DNA from: JAHBNG01 sp039028975
Lineage (GTDB): Bacteria; Chloroflexota; Anaerolineae; Caldilineales; Caldilineaceae
Direction: 5' to 3'
DNA: 64,000 nucleotides
Assembly (NCBI GenBank): GCA_039028975.1
Contig: JBCCHB010000034.1
Location: 50,863 to 114,862 of the forward strand
The notes under the pieces: model-generated
Seen by the model: only the letters and a program-made list of their open reading frames with translations
What the model was told of the DNA's origin: nothing
Databases searched by the model: none
Shown: piece after piece, positions 25,745-35,300 of the stretch
Layout of the letters: every line of letters starts with the position of its first letter
Numbering within the stretch: position 1 is the stretch's first letter
Made by a program: the position numbers and the translations under genes

Positions 25745-27730
25745 TTACCTTTGAGCCTCTGTGGCAACAGTAAGCAATTGCTCTTTAAGCTGAATGCGCT
25801 CGGTCTGCCATGCTTCTTCAGATAGGTTGCCACGCTCATAGGCATCGTCCAAATAAGCAATTTCCTGAATGAGTCGCTCTTTCTTACTTTCTAATTGAGC
25901 TGAACTCTTACCTTGCAACAGACGGCTAAAAGGCCATGCAGTAATGCCAATCAACAGGAGCAATATGGCTCCTCCCACCATGATGGGCATAACCGGCTCC
26001 ATGACCGGACTCGTTGCGATTGTACCAGCTGGGAGACGCCTAGTGGTGCTATCCACAGACGCAGTAGCGCCCTCTGTGGCGCTACCCAATCCAAAACTAC
26101 CTTCAGGCATCGCGGCTTGTCGTGGATCGACTTCTCCGACTGCAAGCAGTCCGGAAAGATCAACCACAAAGCTACGCGGGGGGAAATTGGCTCCCTGCCA
26201 AAAACGGTAGGGAATCCCTTGGAGACTTTGGGTTCCAACAAATTCTAGTTCAGCTATTTCTGCCCCTAGGTTTGGACTCTCTGCGACAAGAAGGTTTAAG
26301 GTATCAATTGGGTAGTTGAAGCTTTGTTCAAATTGTAAAGACGTTTCAGCAACTGGCAGTCGGTAACTGAAAAATAGCTGCCGTGTCCCCTCTCCAGGGG
26401 GAATGGGAGAGGAATCATAGATCATGTCGCCTTGTTGTTGATAGCGTTCTCCTAAAACACCATCCCGGAACTGAAGCCCATAGGCACGTGACGGCAGTGA
26501 AAAGCCCGCCGTGACCAACCCATTGACTCCATCTAAGCTGCGCCCAATCACAGTCTGTAGCCCGACATTACCAATGGAGAGAATCTGCCCAACAATGATC
26601 TCACCTGGTGCGTAGTCAATGACCCAGTTGACACGATTTAGCTGTAGCTGATCAGGCTCTTCTGTCGTTGTGTAGACGGGTAGCTCAATCGTCATGAGTG
26701 GCGAACCGTTTGTTTCAAAGCCGAGCACATCACTAGAATATGGGACATCAAGATAAGTCGTCTCAAGTAGATAGACAATTGGACTATTCAACGAGAGATT
26801 CTCAAAGCGAAATTGACCTTGAGCGTCAGTTGTGGTCTGAAACGTTGCCACTGGTTCAAACTGGCTAAATGCAGTCAACGTTACGGGTAGATTGGCTAAA
26901 GAATCCGTCTCCTCTTCTGCCTCATTGGCTGTATTATTGGCTACGCCGTCTGCATCAGCAGCTGAGCCTCCATCGGGCTGAACTCGTACGATACGCCCAT
27001 TAATAATCCCATCTCCAGGTCGGTAAGATGCTCCCCACGGTGGAATGATGGTTAGGGTGCGCAAGGCTTCGATTGCTGTCAGCCTCTGCTCATCACTCCA
27101 CGCACCCACAACGTCTGGGTAGCGGCTCGCCAGTTCGTCCGCAAATGTCTCTTGGGTCCAAAAGAGGGTATTGAGATCGCCAGCAGATTCGGTGAGTTCA
27201 GCAAGTAGAACGGGAGCTTCCTGGCTCGATTCTTCTAGCTGCGTTTGGGCCAGAGTAACTGCCTCCTGATCCAAATGGAGTCCCCAAGCGTAGGCAGCTA
27301 CATCCCAAATCTGTTCATCACTGAGCCGATTTCCCCACGGCGGCATGACCTTTTCTATACGGCCAAATTTGGTTATGTAGAAATATTCTGCTGGCGATTT
27401 CTGCCAAATTGTATCAGAAAGAGCAAATGGTGGTGGAGGTTCTGGCAAGTTGGGAACAACAGGCCCATCACTTTGGCCCGTCTCTCCATGGCAGGGCGCA
27501 CAATTTTCAATATAAATTGCTTCGCCGCGCAAGCCATTGGGCAGTTGCTGCGGGAGAGGTACTGCGGATGGGTCGAATTCACTTGGTTCAGCTTCCGGTT
27601 CTGGGGTGGGTACCTGAGCCAGGGCCTGATAGGGGGAAAGGATGCAGATGATAAAGAAAGCCCAAAAAAAGGCGTGCAATGGGGAGCACGCCCAACTATC
27701 TAAGTACTTCAATCGTACCTGTCGATTCAT
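25745..27730 (-). CDS. Membrane-anchored cytochrome c with carboxypeptidase-regulatory-like domain
   Basis: From ATG 27730, seven bases after the ccmE stop, the 661-residue protein has a signal or anchor helix (about residues 18-39, ending ALAQ). A class I cytochrome c domain follows (Cys77-Ala-Pro-Cys80-His81, likely Met129 in VMPPWGNRLSDEQIW). Next is a beta-rich region with a carboxypeptidase-regulatory-like fold (near 270-340), a membrane helix near 585-606 (PIMVGGAILLLLIGITAWPF), and a cytoplasmic coiled tail (KKERLIQEIAYLDDAYERGNLSEEAW). That tail resembles the CcmI/SHOCT-like helix pairs seen in cytochrome assembly genes. It is placed between ccmE and ccmA. The role is not established: either an electron carrier or an assembly accessory. 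Confidence 0.75.
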   Translation of the reverse strand: MNRQVRLKYLDSWACSPLHAFFWAFFIICILSPYQALAQVPTPEPEAEPSEFDPSAVPLPQQLPNGLRGEAIYIENCAPCHGETGQSDGPVVPNLPEPPPPFALSDTIWQKSPAEYFYITKFGRIEKVMPPWGNRLSDEQIWDVAAYAWGLHLDQEAVTLAQTQLEESSQEAPVLLAELTESAGDLNTLFWTQETFADELASRYPDVVGAWSDEQRLTAIEALRTLTIIPPWGASYRPGDGIINGRIVRVQPDGGSAADADGVANNTANEAEEETDSLANLPVTLTAFSQFEPVATFQTTTDAQGQFRFENLSLNSPIVYLLETTYLDVPYSSDVLGFETNGSPLMTIELPVYTTTEEPDQLQLNRVNWVIDYAPGEIIVGQILSIGNVGLQTVIGRSLDGVNGLVTAGFSLPSRAYGLQFRDGVLGERYQQQGDMIYDSSPIPPGEGTRQLFFSYRLPVAETSLQFEQSFNYPIDTLNLLVAESPNLGAEIAELEFVGTQSLQGIPYRFWQGANFPPRSFVVDLSGLLAVGEVDPRQAAMPEGSFGLGSATEGATASVDSTTRRLPAGTIATSPVMEPVMPIMVGGAILLLLIGITAWPFSRLLQGKSSAQLESKKERLIQEIAYLDDAYERGNLSEEAWQTERIQLKEQLLTVATEAQR

Positions 27731-27737
27731 CCCTAGA

Positions 27738-28223
27738 TTATCGTGTCGATTCGACATATATTTCTTCGGGACTTTCCTCATAACGGCTAGGGCATTTAAG
27801 CAGAAGCGTATCTGCCTCGAATTCACCAGTAGCCAACATTTTACCTTCTATAATAGCTGATGCCGCGCGCTGGAAATTATCGGGGCGCGGCCCGTAAAAC
27901 ACAATGGGCAGATGTTGCCCTGAATCATCCGGTGCATTCTCATCGTAAATGGCAAATTTGAGCGTAATTTCACGCGAATTCCAATCTTCGCTCCCACCTA
28001 CTACCAGCCCATTCACGCGAATTCGCTGACCGGCTAATGCATCACCTTGGGCGAGCACCTCATCAACGGTTAGATAATACGCGCCGGTACTAATGGTCGC
28101 CCAAGCCATCAGCGCAACCAAAGCCAGGAGCAGCACGCCACCAAAGATAAATTTGGGATTGATTCCACCAGCTCTTCTTTCTGCCAAGTGTGATGGGATC
28201 GCTACAGATTGTACTTGTTCCAT
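27738..28223 (-). CDS. ccmE: Heme chaperone CcmE, CxxxY variant
   Basis: The 161-residue product has one N-terminal membrane helix (26-48) and the OB-fold domain. The heme-linking residue is normally His in HxxxY. Here the motif is KCPSRY, with Cys144 and Tyr148. The CxxxY form of CcmE is known from archaea and some sulfate reducers. CcmE receives heme from CcmC, holds it covalently and delivers it to the apocytochrome. It is upstream of the cytochrome c fusion and ccmA in the same operon. Confidence 0.9.
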   Translation of the reverse strand: MEQVQSVAIPSHLAERRAGGINPKFIFGGVLLLALVALMAWATISTGAYYLTVDEVLAQGDALAGQRIRVNGLVVGGSEDWNSREITLKFAIYDENAPDDSGQHLPIVFYGPRPDNFQRAASAIIEGKMLATGEFEADTLLLKCPSRYEESPEEIYVESTR

Positions 28224-28273
28224 AAATTACTTGCCTCACTTACTTCTAAAATCAGTCAGAAGAATTGACCTAC

Positions 28274-28660
28274 CTACTGATTCTCTAAATCATTCGACGG
28301 CGAATCTCGATTCAAAAGTTCTGTTGCTTGCTCCGCTAATGGTTTGGGAACCAATACATCCGTGGTTGCCAAACCATTGGCAGCGATGCCCAGAATCTCA
28401 CCCATAGCTTCGCCCTGGATAGCTGCTGGAATTCCCTCTGCCTCAAGGCGTCCCTTGACAATACGAGCCTCTAGTGGATTGGAGGCAGTCCATACGACAA
28501 CAGGTTCGTGATCTGAACCCCCCCCAGTTGCTGTTTGGGTTGCTTCTGTTTCCGCTGAATCTGCCTCTTTTGCATCAGTCTCAGATACGCGGCTTCTTCC
28601 AGATAACCAACGGCCGATAATATCGGCTAAGCCCGGTGAACGATTCAATACACTTGCCAT
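28274..28660 (-). CDS. DUF2007-like small protein
   Basis: The C-terminal half matches the DUF2007 pattern: VVWTASNPLEARIVKGRLEAEGIPAAI (from about residue 52), followed by GLATTDVLVPKPLAEQATELL. The family is called putative signal-transducing and has a ferredoxin-like fold, but no tested function is known to me. The N-terminal 45 residues are polar and Ala/Glu-rich. The gene lies 50 bp upstream of ccmE. Confidence 0.7.
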   Translation of the reverse strand: MASVLNRSPGLADIIGRWLSGRSRVSETDAKEADSAETEATQTATGGGSDHEPVVVWTASNPLEARIVKGRLEAEGIPAAIQGEAMGEILGIAANGLATTDVLVPKPLAEQATELLNRDSPSNDLENQ

Positions 28661-28678
28661 CGATTATGCCTCACAAAA

Positions 28679-29014
28679 TCATAACGACATTGGCGAAGAA
28701 AAGACACCGTTCGCGTCTCTCGGAAAGTCCACCCACTTGATGATCGCATCTAAGTTAAGGGGACCATAGATATGGGGGAAACGATGTCCATCAGCTTCTT
28801 CCCACCTTATGTCGGCGTCAACTCTACTTTCATCAATACATAGTATCACAAACTCATCCATTATGCTACGGTAAAAATGATTGGCCACCCAAATAAGTCT
28901 GTCAAGCTCGCCAGTACAATGGATAAATCCCTCACTCTCTAGCGTATCACCCATGTATGCCATAGTATGTGATTGACCTTGCCAACGCGGTTTGGGAAGC
29001 ATATGATAGATCAT
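28679..29014 (-). CDS. DUF952 family protein
   Basis: The 111-residue product has the DUF952 signatures GFIHCTGELDRLIWVANHFY and RFPHIYGPLNLDAIIKW. The structure of the family resembles ADP-ribosyltransferase-like folds, but the function is unknown to me. The ATG at 29014 overlaps the previous gene's TGA (ATGA, 4 bp), so the two are translationally coupled. An upstream start at 29047 would add 11 residues and overlap more. Confidence 0.8.
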   Translation of the reverse strand: MIYHMLPKPRWQGQSHTMAYMGDTLESEGFIHCTGELDRLIWVANHFYRSIMDEFVILCIDESRVDADIRWEEADGHRFPHIYGPLNLDAIIKWVDFPRDANGVFSSPMSL

Positions 29015-30894
29015 GGTGTCCCTTCTCGATTTGGATCCAGCATCCAATCAACAAGCCCCCAGATCTCGTCTTCAGACATCATATCGCCATAGTTCTGAGG
29101 CATAACATTTGGCACATATCCTTCAACGACATAATCGTTCGGGTTGACAATGCTATTGAAAACATACTCTCTGGCAGTTTGTCCTTCAACTCGTTCTCCT
29201 GCTCGCTCATATATGTTCCCTTGGTGAGGACCAGGTTGAATCAGCGTGTCTGGATCATAATTCTCGTTAATGTTGTGACAGGCTGAACATCCAATCATAA
29301 CCCACAAGTCCTGGGGAAGGCGTACGACCACAGATTCATTTTCTTCACCAGACTCTTGGTCAGCACCTTCAGAACTTTCTTCAGAACTTTCTTTGGAACT
29401 TTCTTTGGATTCATCTTCATCTGCATCATTAGATTCTGTGCTAGCATCCTCACTGGAACTTGTTTCAGTAGTCTCTTCGTCATCAGCACCATCCGTCTCG
29501 CCATTGACCATCACCGTAATTTCATGACGGAATTGCTCTCCCTCTAAGGCTCTGTGAACGCCATCTGCCATCTGTAGGCGGAGGGTATGTTCACCCGGCT
29601 CGAGCGTTACAGTTGTTGCCAACTGACCACCACCAAAGTGAAGATTCTGTTCATCATTGGGAATTACGACGCCCGCTTCATAGAAGTCGGTATCGATCAG
29701 AATATGCATGTGGCCACCATTTTCTCGAATCACGGCCCCTGATGAATCCACGAAGAGGCCCGCGGCTGACATGGATACGTCGAAGGTTGCTGGTACCTCT
29801 GCGCCATCTGAAGGTTCAACGATGTAGACCTGCTGAACTGGCGCTTCCTCTTCTACCATTATCTGAACTTCAGCTCGATACTGGTCCCCTTCCAATGCAA
29901 TGTGAGCACCATCCGCCATTTGCAAGCGCAGTGTATGTTCACCAGGATCTAGGGTTAACTCTGTCTGCAGTTGCCCTTGACCAAAGTGGAGGTGCTGCTC
30001 ATCGTTGATAATGACCTGACCAGCTGGCACAAAGTCAGTATCAACCAGAATATGCATGTGGCCAGCCCCTTCCCTGATTTCACCGGCTGGCTCTACAATC
30101 AACCCGGTGGCATACATAAATACATCAAACGTGGTGGGGACGGTTGCACCATTGGTCGGTTGGGCGAATCCAACGGCTTGCTCTGGCGCACCATCTCGTA
30201 CGTTGACCACAATCTCATCCCGATAGGCATCTCCCTCTAAGGCTCTATGAGCACCATCGGCAAATTGAAGACGAAGCGTGTGAGAGCCAGAAGTGAGGCC
30301 CAAATCAGTAATTGTGGACCCATCGCCAAAGTGTCTATGCTGGCCATCATTGATGATGACCTCGCCAGCAGGGACAAAGTCAGTATCAATCAAAATGTGC
30401 ATGTGACCGGATCCCTCGACGATATCACCCGCTGGTGCAATGGCAACACCTTCAAATCCCATGATGACCGTACTTGTCAACGGGACAACCGCATTGGCTG
30501 ACGGCTGTAAGAAATAGACGTTGGGCGGCACCACATCGGCATCACCACCCTCCTCTAACGTTACTTCTTCCTCAGCGGTTGCGTTCTGTTCTTTGGTTGG
30601 CTCTGGGGCTGTTGTGTGAGTTGGCTCTGGTGTGACCGTTGGAAGCGGCTCTGTTGGAATGAGCGTTGGTACATCAACACCCTCATCCGCATCCTCGCCA
30701 GAGCTACAAGCCGCAAGGAACGAGAGTACCACGAGCATAAAGAGTACTATGGGAATCGATGTACAACGCCAGCCACCTCGTCGTTTGTCACTTGAGGAGT
30801 CCCTAATCGCAGTATAGTCTGGTTTGGGTGAATTTGTATCAGACAAGTTGGTCGTTGATAAGTTATTAGAGGTAAATAGACCTGAAGTGAACAT
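29011..30894 (-). CDS. Lipoprotein with three DUF4399 repeats and a C-terminal cytochrome c site
   Basis: The 627-residue protein carries a hydrophobic segment ending in a lipobox LAAC (Cys63). Three DUF4399 repeats follow (about residues 125-235, 240-345 and 350-460). Each has GHMHILIDTDF, a HxHFG-like segment (RHFGDG, LHFGQG, LHFGGG) and PG-HTLRLQxADG. After an acidic Glu/Ser linker comes a single heme site, CSACH (near residue 545), with possible Met ligand in NVMPQNYGD. DUF4399 proteins are extracellular and their role is not known to me. The heme would be installed by the neighbouring ccm system. The long positively charged N-region before the hydrophobic stretch is unusual. Confidence 0.8.
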   Translation of the reverse strand: MFTSGLFTSNNLSTTNLSDTNSPKPDYTAIRDSSSDKRRGGWRCTSIPIVLFMLVVLSFLAACSSGEDADEGVDVPTLIPTEPLPTVTPEPTHTTAPEPTKEQNATAEEEVTLEEGGDADVVPPNVYFLQPSANAVVPLTSTVIMGFEGVAIAPAGDIVEGSGHMHILIDTDFVPAGEVIINDGQHRHFGDGSTITDLGLTSGSHTLRLQFADGAHRALEGDAYRDEIVVNVRDGAPEQAVGFAQPTNGATVPTTFDVFMYATGLIVEPAGEIREGAGHMHILVDTDFVPAGQVIINDEQHLHFGQGQLQTELTLDPGEHTLRLQMADGAHIALEGDQYRAEVQIMVEEEAPVQQVYIVEPSDGAEVPATFDVSMSAAGLFVDSSGAVIRENGGHMHILIDTDFYEAGVVIPNDEQNLHFGGGQLATTVTLEPGEHTLRLQMADGVHRALEGEQFRHEITVMVNGETDGADDEETTETSSSEDASTESNDADEDESKESSKESSEESSEGADQESGEENESVVVRLPQDLWVMIGCSACHNINENYDPDTLIQPGPHQGNIYERAGERVEGQTAREYVFNSIVNPNDYVVEGYVPNVMPQNYGDMMSEDEIWGLVDWMLDPNREGTP

Positions 30895-31199
30895 TTTTAT
30901 TCAGATAACCTTTCAGAGCATGATAAGTGATTCCAAGAAAGTGCTTAGAAACAAGGATAACAAGATTATGCATATAAAAGAAGCAACTTTGTACAATCAG
31001 CTTACTTCTATAGCCCTTCAGATAATGATTTCCCTCTCATTAATGGCATTTCAGCTTATCAGTACTCAGGCTGAAACGCTGACCCGCCACGATTATGCAT
31101 GGAAAATCATTATCTGGGCATCTACATTTCAAAATATTTTTTGGTTTAACTTAGTAAGACCGATGTAAGGTCGATTTTGGAGACTGTTCTGGAATGACT

Positions 31200-31835
31200 T
31201 TACTGCGGATTCAAATATGGGTTATGTTCTCGCTCGATGCCAATTTGGGTAGCGCCCCCATGCCCTGGGTAAACAGCATAGTCATCGGGCAAAGACATCA
31301 ACTGTTCTTCAATACTACGTAACAGAGTCGGTCCATCGGCACCGGGGAGATCGAACCGACCAATACTACCTTGAAAGAGCGTGTCTCCGGCGAAGACAAG
31401 CCTAGATTCATGCTGAACAAAAATGACATGACCAGGCGCATGGCCAGGGGTAAACCGAACTTCTAAGGTAATCTCTCCAACCGAGAGCTTCTGTCCATGC
31501 TCTAAATATTCATCCGGCTGACAAATCGGATCCACGTCGATACCTAACCATAAGCGCGCGCTTTTGGCTACATTCTCCAATGTTGGTAAATCTGCTTCGT
31601 GGAGAAAAAAAGATGCCCCGGTGGCGGCTTTGACATCATTGATAGCCAGCACATGATCAAGATGTGCATGAGTATTGATGATCTTTGCGATAGTGAGATC
31701 CATCTCCTTAACAGCCGCTAAGATGGCATCGGCATTGTCGCCTGGATCAATAATGGCTCCCTGATTTGTCTTTTCGCAACCGATAATGTAGCAATTTTCT
31801 TGCAATTGGCCGACAGTGAGTCCTTTGGCAATCAT
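31200..31835 (-). CDS. MBL-fold metallo-hydrolase (glyoxalase II-like)
   Basis: The product carries the metallo-beta-lactamase metal motif THAHLDH (about residue 57) and the further ligands GHAPGHV, GDTLF and PGHGG. The 211-residue form from ATG 31835 begins like other glyoxalase-II-like proteins (VGQLQENCYIIG). Members hydrolyse thioesters such as S-lactoylglutathione; this one may use another thiol. A longer start at 31907 is possible. It faces away from the DUF4399 gene across 305 bp that hold no convincing ORF. Confidence 0.87.
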   Translation of the reverse strand: MIAKGLTVGQLQENCYIIGCEKTNQGAIIDPGDNADAILAAVKEMDLTIAKIINTHAHLDHVLAINDVKAATGASFFLHEADLPTLENVAKSARLWLGIDVDPICQPDEYLEHGQKLSVGEITLEVRFTPGHAPGHVIFVQHESRLVFAGDTLFQGSIGRFDLPGADGPTLLRSIEEQLMSLPDDYAVYPGHGGATQIGIEREHNPYLNPQ

Positions 31836-32304
31836 AGAAATTCTTTTGTCTGTGTTTGTACGTGGCACTTGTATACTGCAACTGTGCCTCATTTTGATAG
31901 GTCCCATTGTGCATTTGTGACTAATCTCACAATTAGGATAATGCTAAATCATTCGTTCATATAAGCCAAATCGTAACTGCTCATAGGCTCGACAAATTAG
32001 CTGAATTGGGCTCAAGTCGATGGCGAGTTGGCGTTTTGCGTCTGTAGCAAGCAGTTGACCTATTAACAATGTTATCAGAATTTCGATAGAGCAGAGATGT
32101 CTAAATCGTTGGGCACAGCCTGGGCATTTCCAAAGGCTATCTTGAACTCCTGAAGGAACAAACTCGAAATGTAACAAGCACAGAATTTCCCTCAATGTCA
32201 AAAGAAGTTACGGGAAATTTCATGTCTGCCCGGTTACAAATCGGGCCTACTGTTAAACTCTGGAGAGCACAAATAAGCTAAAGAAGCCTGCCAAAAAACT
32301 GAAT
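31836..32304. other. 469-bp gap with no supported gene
   Basis: An 85-codon minus-strand ORF at 31944-32201 starts with TTG, lacks a ribosome site, and has one CPxC pair. It has no recognisable domain, so I do not call it a gene. Confidence 0.4.
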
Positions 32305-35300
32305 CTATCGCAATAAAGGTAAATATACCATCCAGAGTTGCGCACGTTGGGAGGTGTAAGCAACCGTCACGTTTTCGTCGTTTTCACCAAGTGCTTCCAA
32401 CCAATAGAGCATGGATGAGCTGTTTTCTTCAGCGCCATGTGCAAAGGAGAAGGTATAGCTTACCATCGAATGCCCTTCTGAACCCTCATCACCATCCCCG
32501 ATAGCCTCTGTATCCTTTGGGATTTCTACAGTCCCAGGGTTCTCCGCTTCTTCGTCACTCTGCCAGCTTTGAGCTGGGATAGGTTCTTGGTTTAGCCGTA
32601 TAGCGCTTTGTGCAAGCTCATTCGCACCTTGCCAAATATTAAAACTCTTTACAGCCGTCTCGCTATAGAGTGTCCAGTGAACTTTAGTTGCGTCTGCTTC
32701 CGGGTCATAAAAGACATCGAAACTACAGACGACAACCTCAGGTATCTCGCTTAGCGCTGCAGCCGATATAAGTGGCTCTGTGTGCCAGTTGGTTGGGTCG
32801 TCGCTATACCTTGCCGCATTTCGGGTCAGAATAATGTCCTCGCTCTGATTATTGAGCGGTGGCCAGGGCAACCCATTCTGGTAGTTCACTTCTTCAACCT
32901 GAATGTAAACTGGCTGCCCAGATAAATCAATCCATCCAGGTCGATAGAGCGCAAGGTGTCCGCCACTGTCTCCCAAGCTGCTGCCATAGGGGCCGAGAAT
33001 TCGCACTGCTCCAGTGACCATATTATTCGACAGTGTGACCCCATTCCCGTCGAGTACTTCGCGGTATGTGTTGGATATACAGGCAGAATTCGGATCGGTC
33101 GGCACTAGTAAGAGGCGTCCACCGGGTGGAACTGAAATCCCTTGAGGGAATTGGTAGAATACTCCCTCAATTTTCCATGACAGGCTCTCACTATCCGATG
33201 TAGACAGGGCAACTGTGGATGTTGAAATATTCGTAATTTCGATAAATTCCGCTCCCCTTACAGGGCGATAGCTTATCTTTGAAAAGACGAGAGGCCCAAT
33301 AAGCGGCGTATCATTGGTTGCTCCGAAGGTCGCCTCCTTTTGTACTACAAAACGCTCCTGAGAGGTGCCGTAAAGATGACGTCCGGTTGTAACACCTGTT
33401 TCGGCTGCACCGTATTGGATCTCGTGCTTATAGCCGGTTAACCTTCCTTCGGGTGTGGCCGAAAGCAGATAGAGCTTGCCACCCTTTGGCGACAAACTCA
33501 GGATGCTGCCATCGACATTCTGAGACCATTGATTGCTCCCAATCAACCAATAATCACCTGCTTGTATGAACGTATTGGATGGAATTTGGAATTGTTGTGG
33601 CTCATCTAGTGAGTCCGTTAGATACCAGCCCTCCACATTCCCAATATCCCTTGTTGGGTTCCATAATTCGATGCGGGCCTCATCCCCATTTGCAGGATTG
33701 GCCAGCAATTCATTGATAACAATGGGCACTGGATCATCGCTCATGGGGGAGCCAAGTAAGCGTGTACTAGCCCGCCAGTTGGCAGCATCGCTCAGATCGA
33801 CATCCCTGGGATCTGCATTTGGAGAGCTAGGATAGCGTAAGACCGCTGAATATCCCTGATTATCAGCCTCAAATGGCCATGGACTTGAATCGCTGTAGCT
33901 AAATTCGAAGATTGTGCGCCCAAATGGATCAACTAAGTGAATGCTTTCGCCATTATTGCTTAGATTTCCCTGATATTGACCATCCGCTGCAAAGCCATAG
34001 AGCCATTCAAAGTCTTCTACTTGCTCGGCTAGGACGAGAATCTCCTGGGGGGCAAGCACCTGACCCTGGGGGAACGTATATTGGATCCCATCGGCAAAGT
34101 ATGCTTGTGATAGATCGATAGGATTCTGGCCTACGTTCTTTAGCTCAATAAAGTCTAGATTGGTACCGACAATGGGTCCGGCATGAATAGGATTGTACAT
34201 TAGCTCGGTAGGGATGACCGTTGTTGCTGCCGGTTGGGTTGGCGACCCGGCCACAAATTCTACTGGGGCAGACCAGTGACTCCAATGACCTGCCCCGTCG
34301 AGCATTCGAACTCGAACGCGACAGGTTTGACCAGGCAAACAGGCACCAGAGGGTATCTGGATTGTTGGGCTTAGATCGGTTAACACGCCACTTTGCCACG
34401 ACGATTCGATCTCGTATTGGTTGCGTTCCATCGGATCATAACCAGTCACACCGGGATAATAGATTGGCGCGACTCGCCATTCAAGACCAGCGAACGCATC
34501 TCCTTGGGGATCAACAAAGCCACTGTGGGAAAAGTGCAGACTATCTGCTGGGTATCCTGGAGGGCCGCTGTATGCAATCATCGGGGTGACTGGAATCTCA
34601 AATTCAAATGTGAGTATTTCATTGTAGATCCACCCAGTTCGGTTGACCACCCACTCTTTCATCAGGTCGACCATTCCAGGGAAATCACCAGTCGGTGAAC
34701 TCTCGTAATATCTTCCTTGGCCGGCCTTGCGTGCAACAGTAAAATTTGAGTCGTTCTCTTTCATCATGGGGTTGTAATCCCACATGGCACGGTCAGCATC
34801 GACCATCGCATGGCCGTCGTTTGGTGTATTCACTAGAGCCGCCTGCTCATTCAGCAGATGGCCTACTTGCTCTGGATTAAATAGGAGATCCAGTAGCTCT
34901 CGGAAACGATTGTGATAGGCGGTACGCAAGGCTGGCCATCGAATAGCGCCTGCTCTGGCTAAGGCATCGTATCCCGTACCCACCATGGTTTCAGCCCACG
35001 TCTGGTCGATATCCCAAGGATGCACTTCCCATAGATTGCTTTCTGGGTTGTGAAAGTAAAAATAATTTTTCCCTTCATGAATGTCATAGTGGTGGATCGA
35101 CTCGACAATCGAGCGATAGCTGTAATACTTGTCTCCATCGAGATTGGCGTGCCACCATGCTTCAGAAGGTTTGGAAAGATAAGTACCGACAAATGCCTGA
35201 ATATCTGAATAGTCAGATACTGAATTGGCTCCCTGGTTGTTGCGATCATAGATGCCAGGCTCCATCTTGTATAGATTCCCATCAGGGAGCGAATGTTCCT

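Noticed and set aside
31944..32201. 85-codon minus-strand ORF
   Set aside because: TTG start without ribosome site and no recognised domain.
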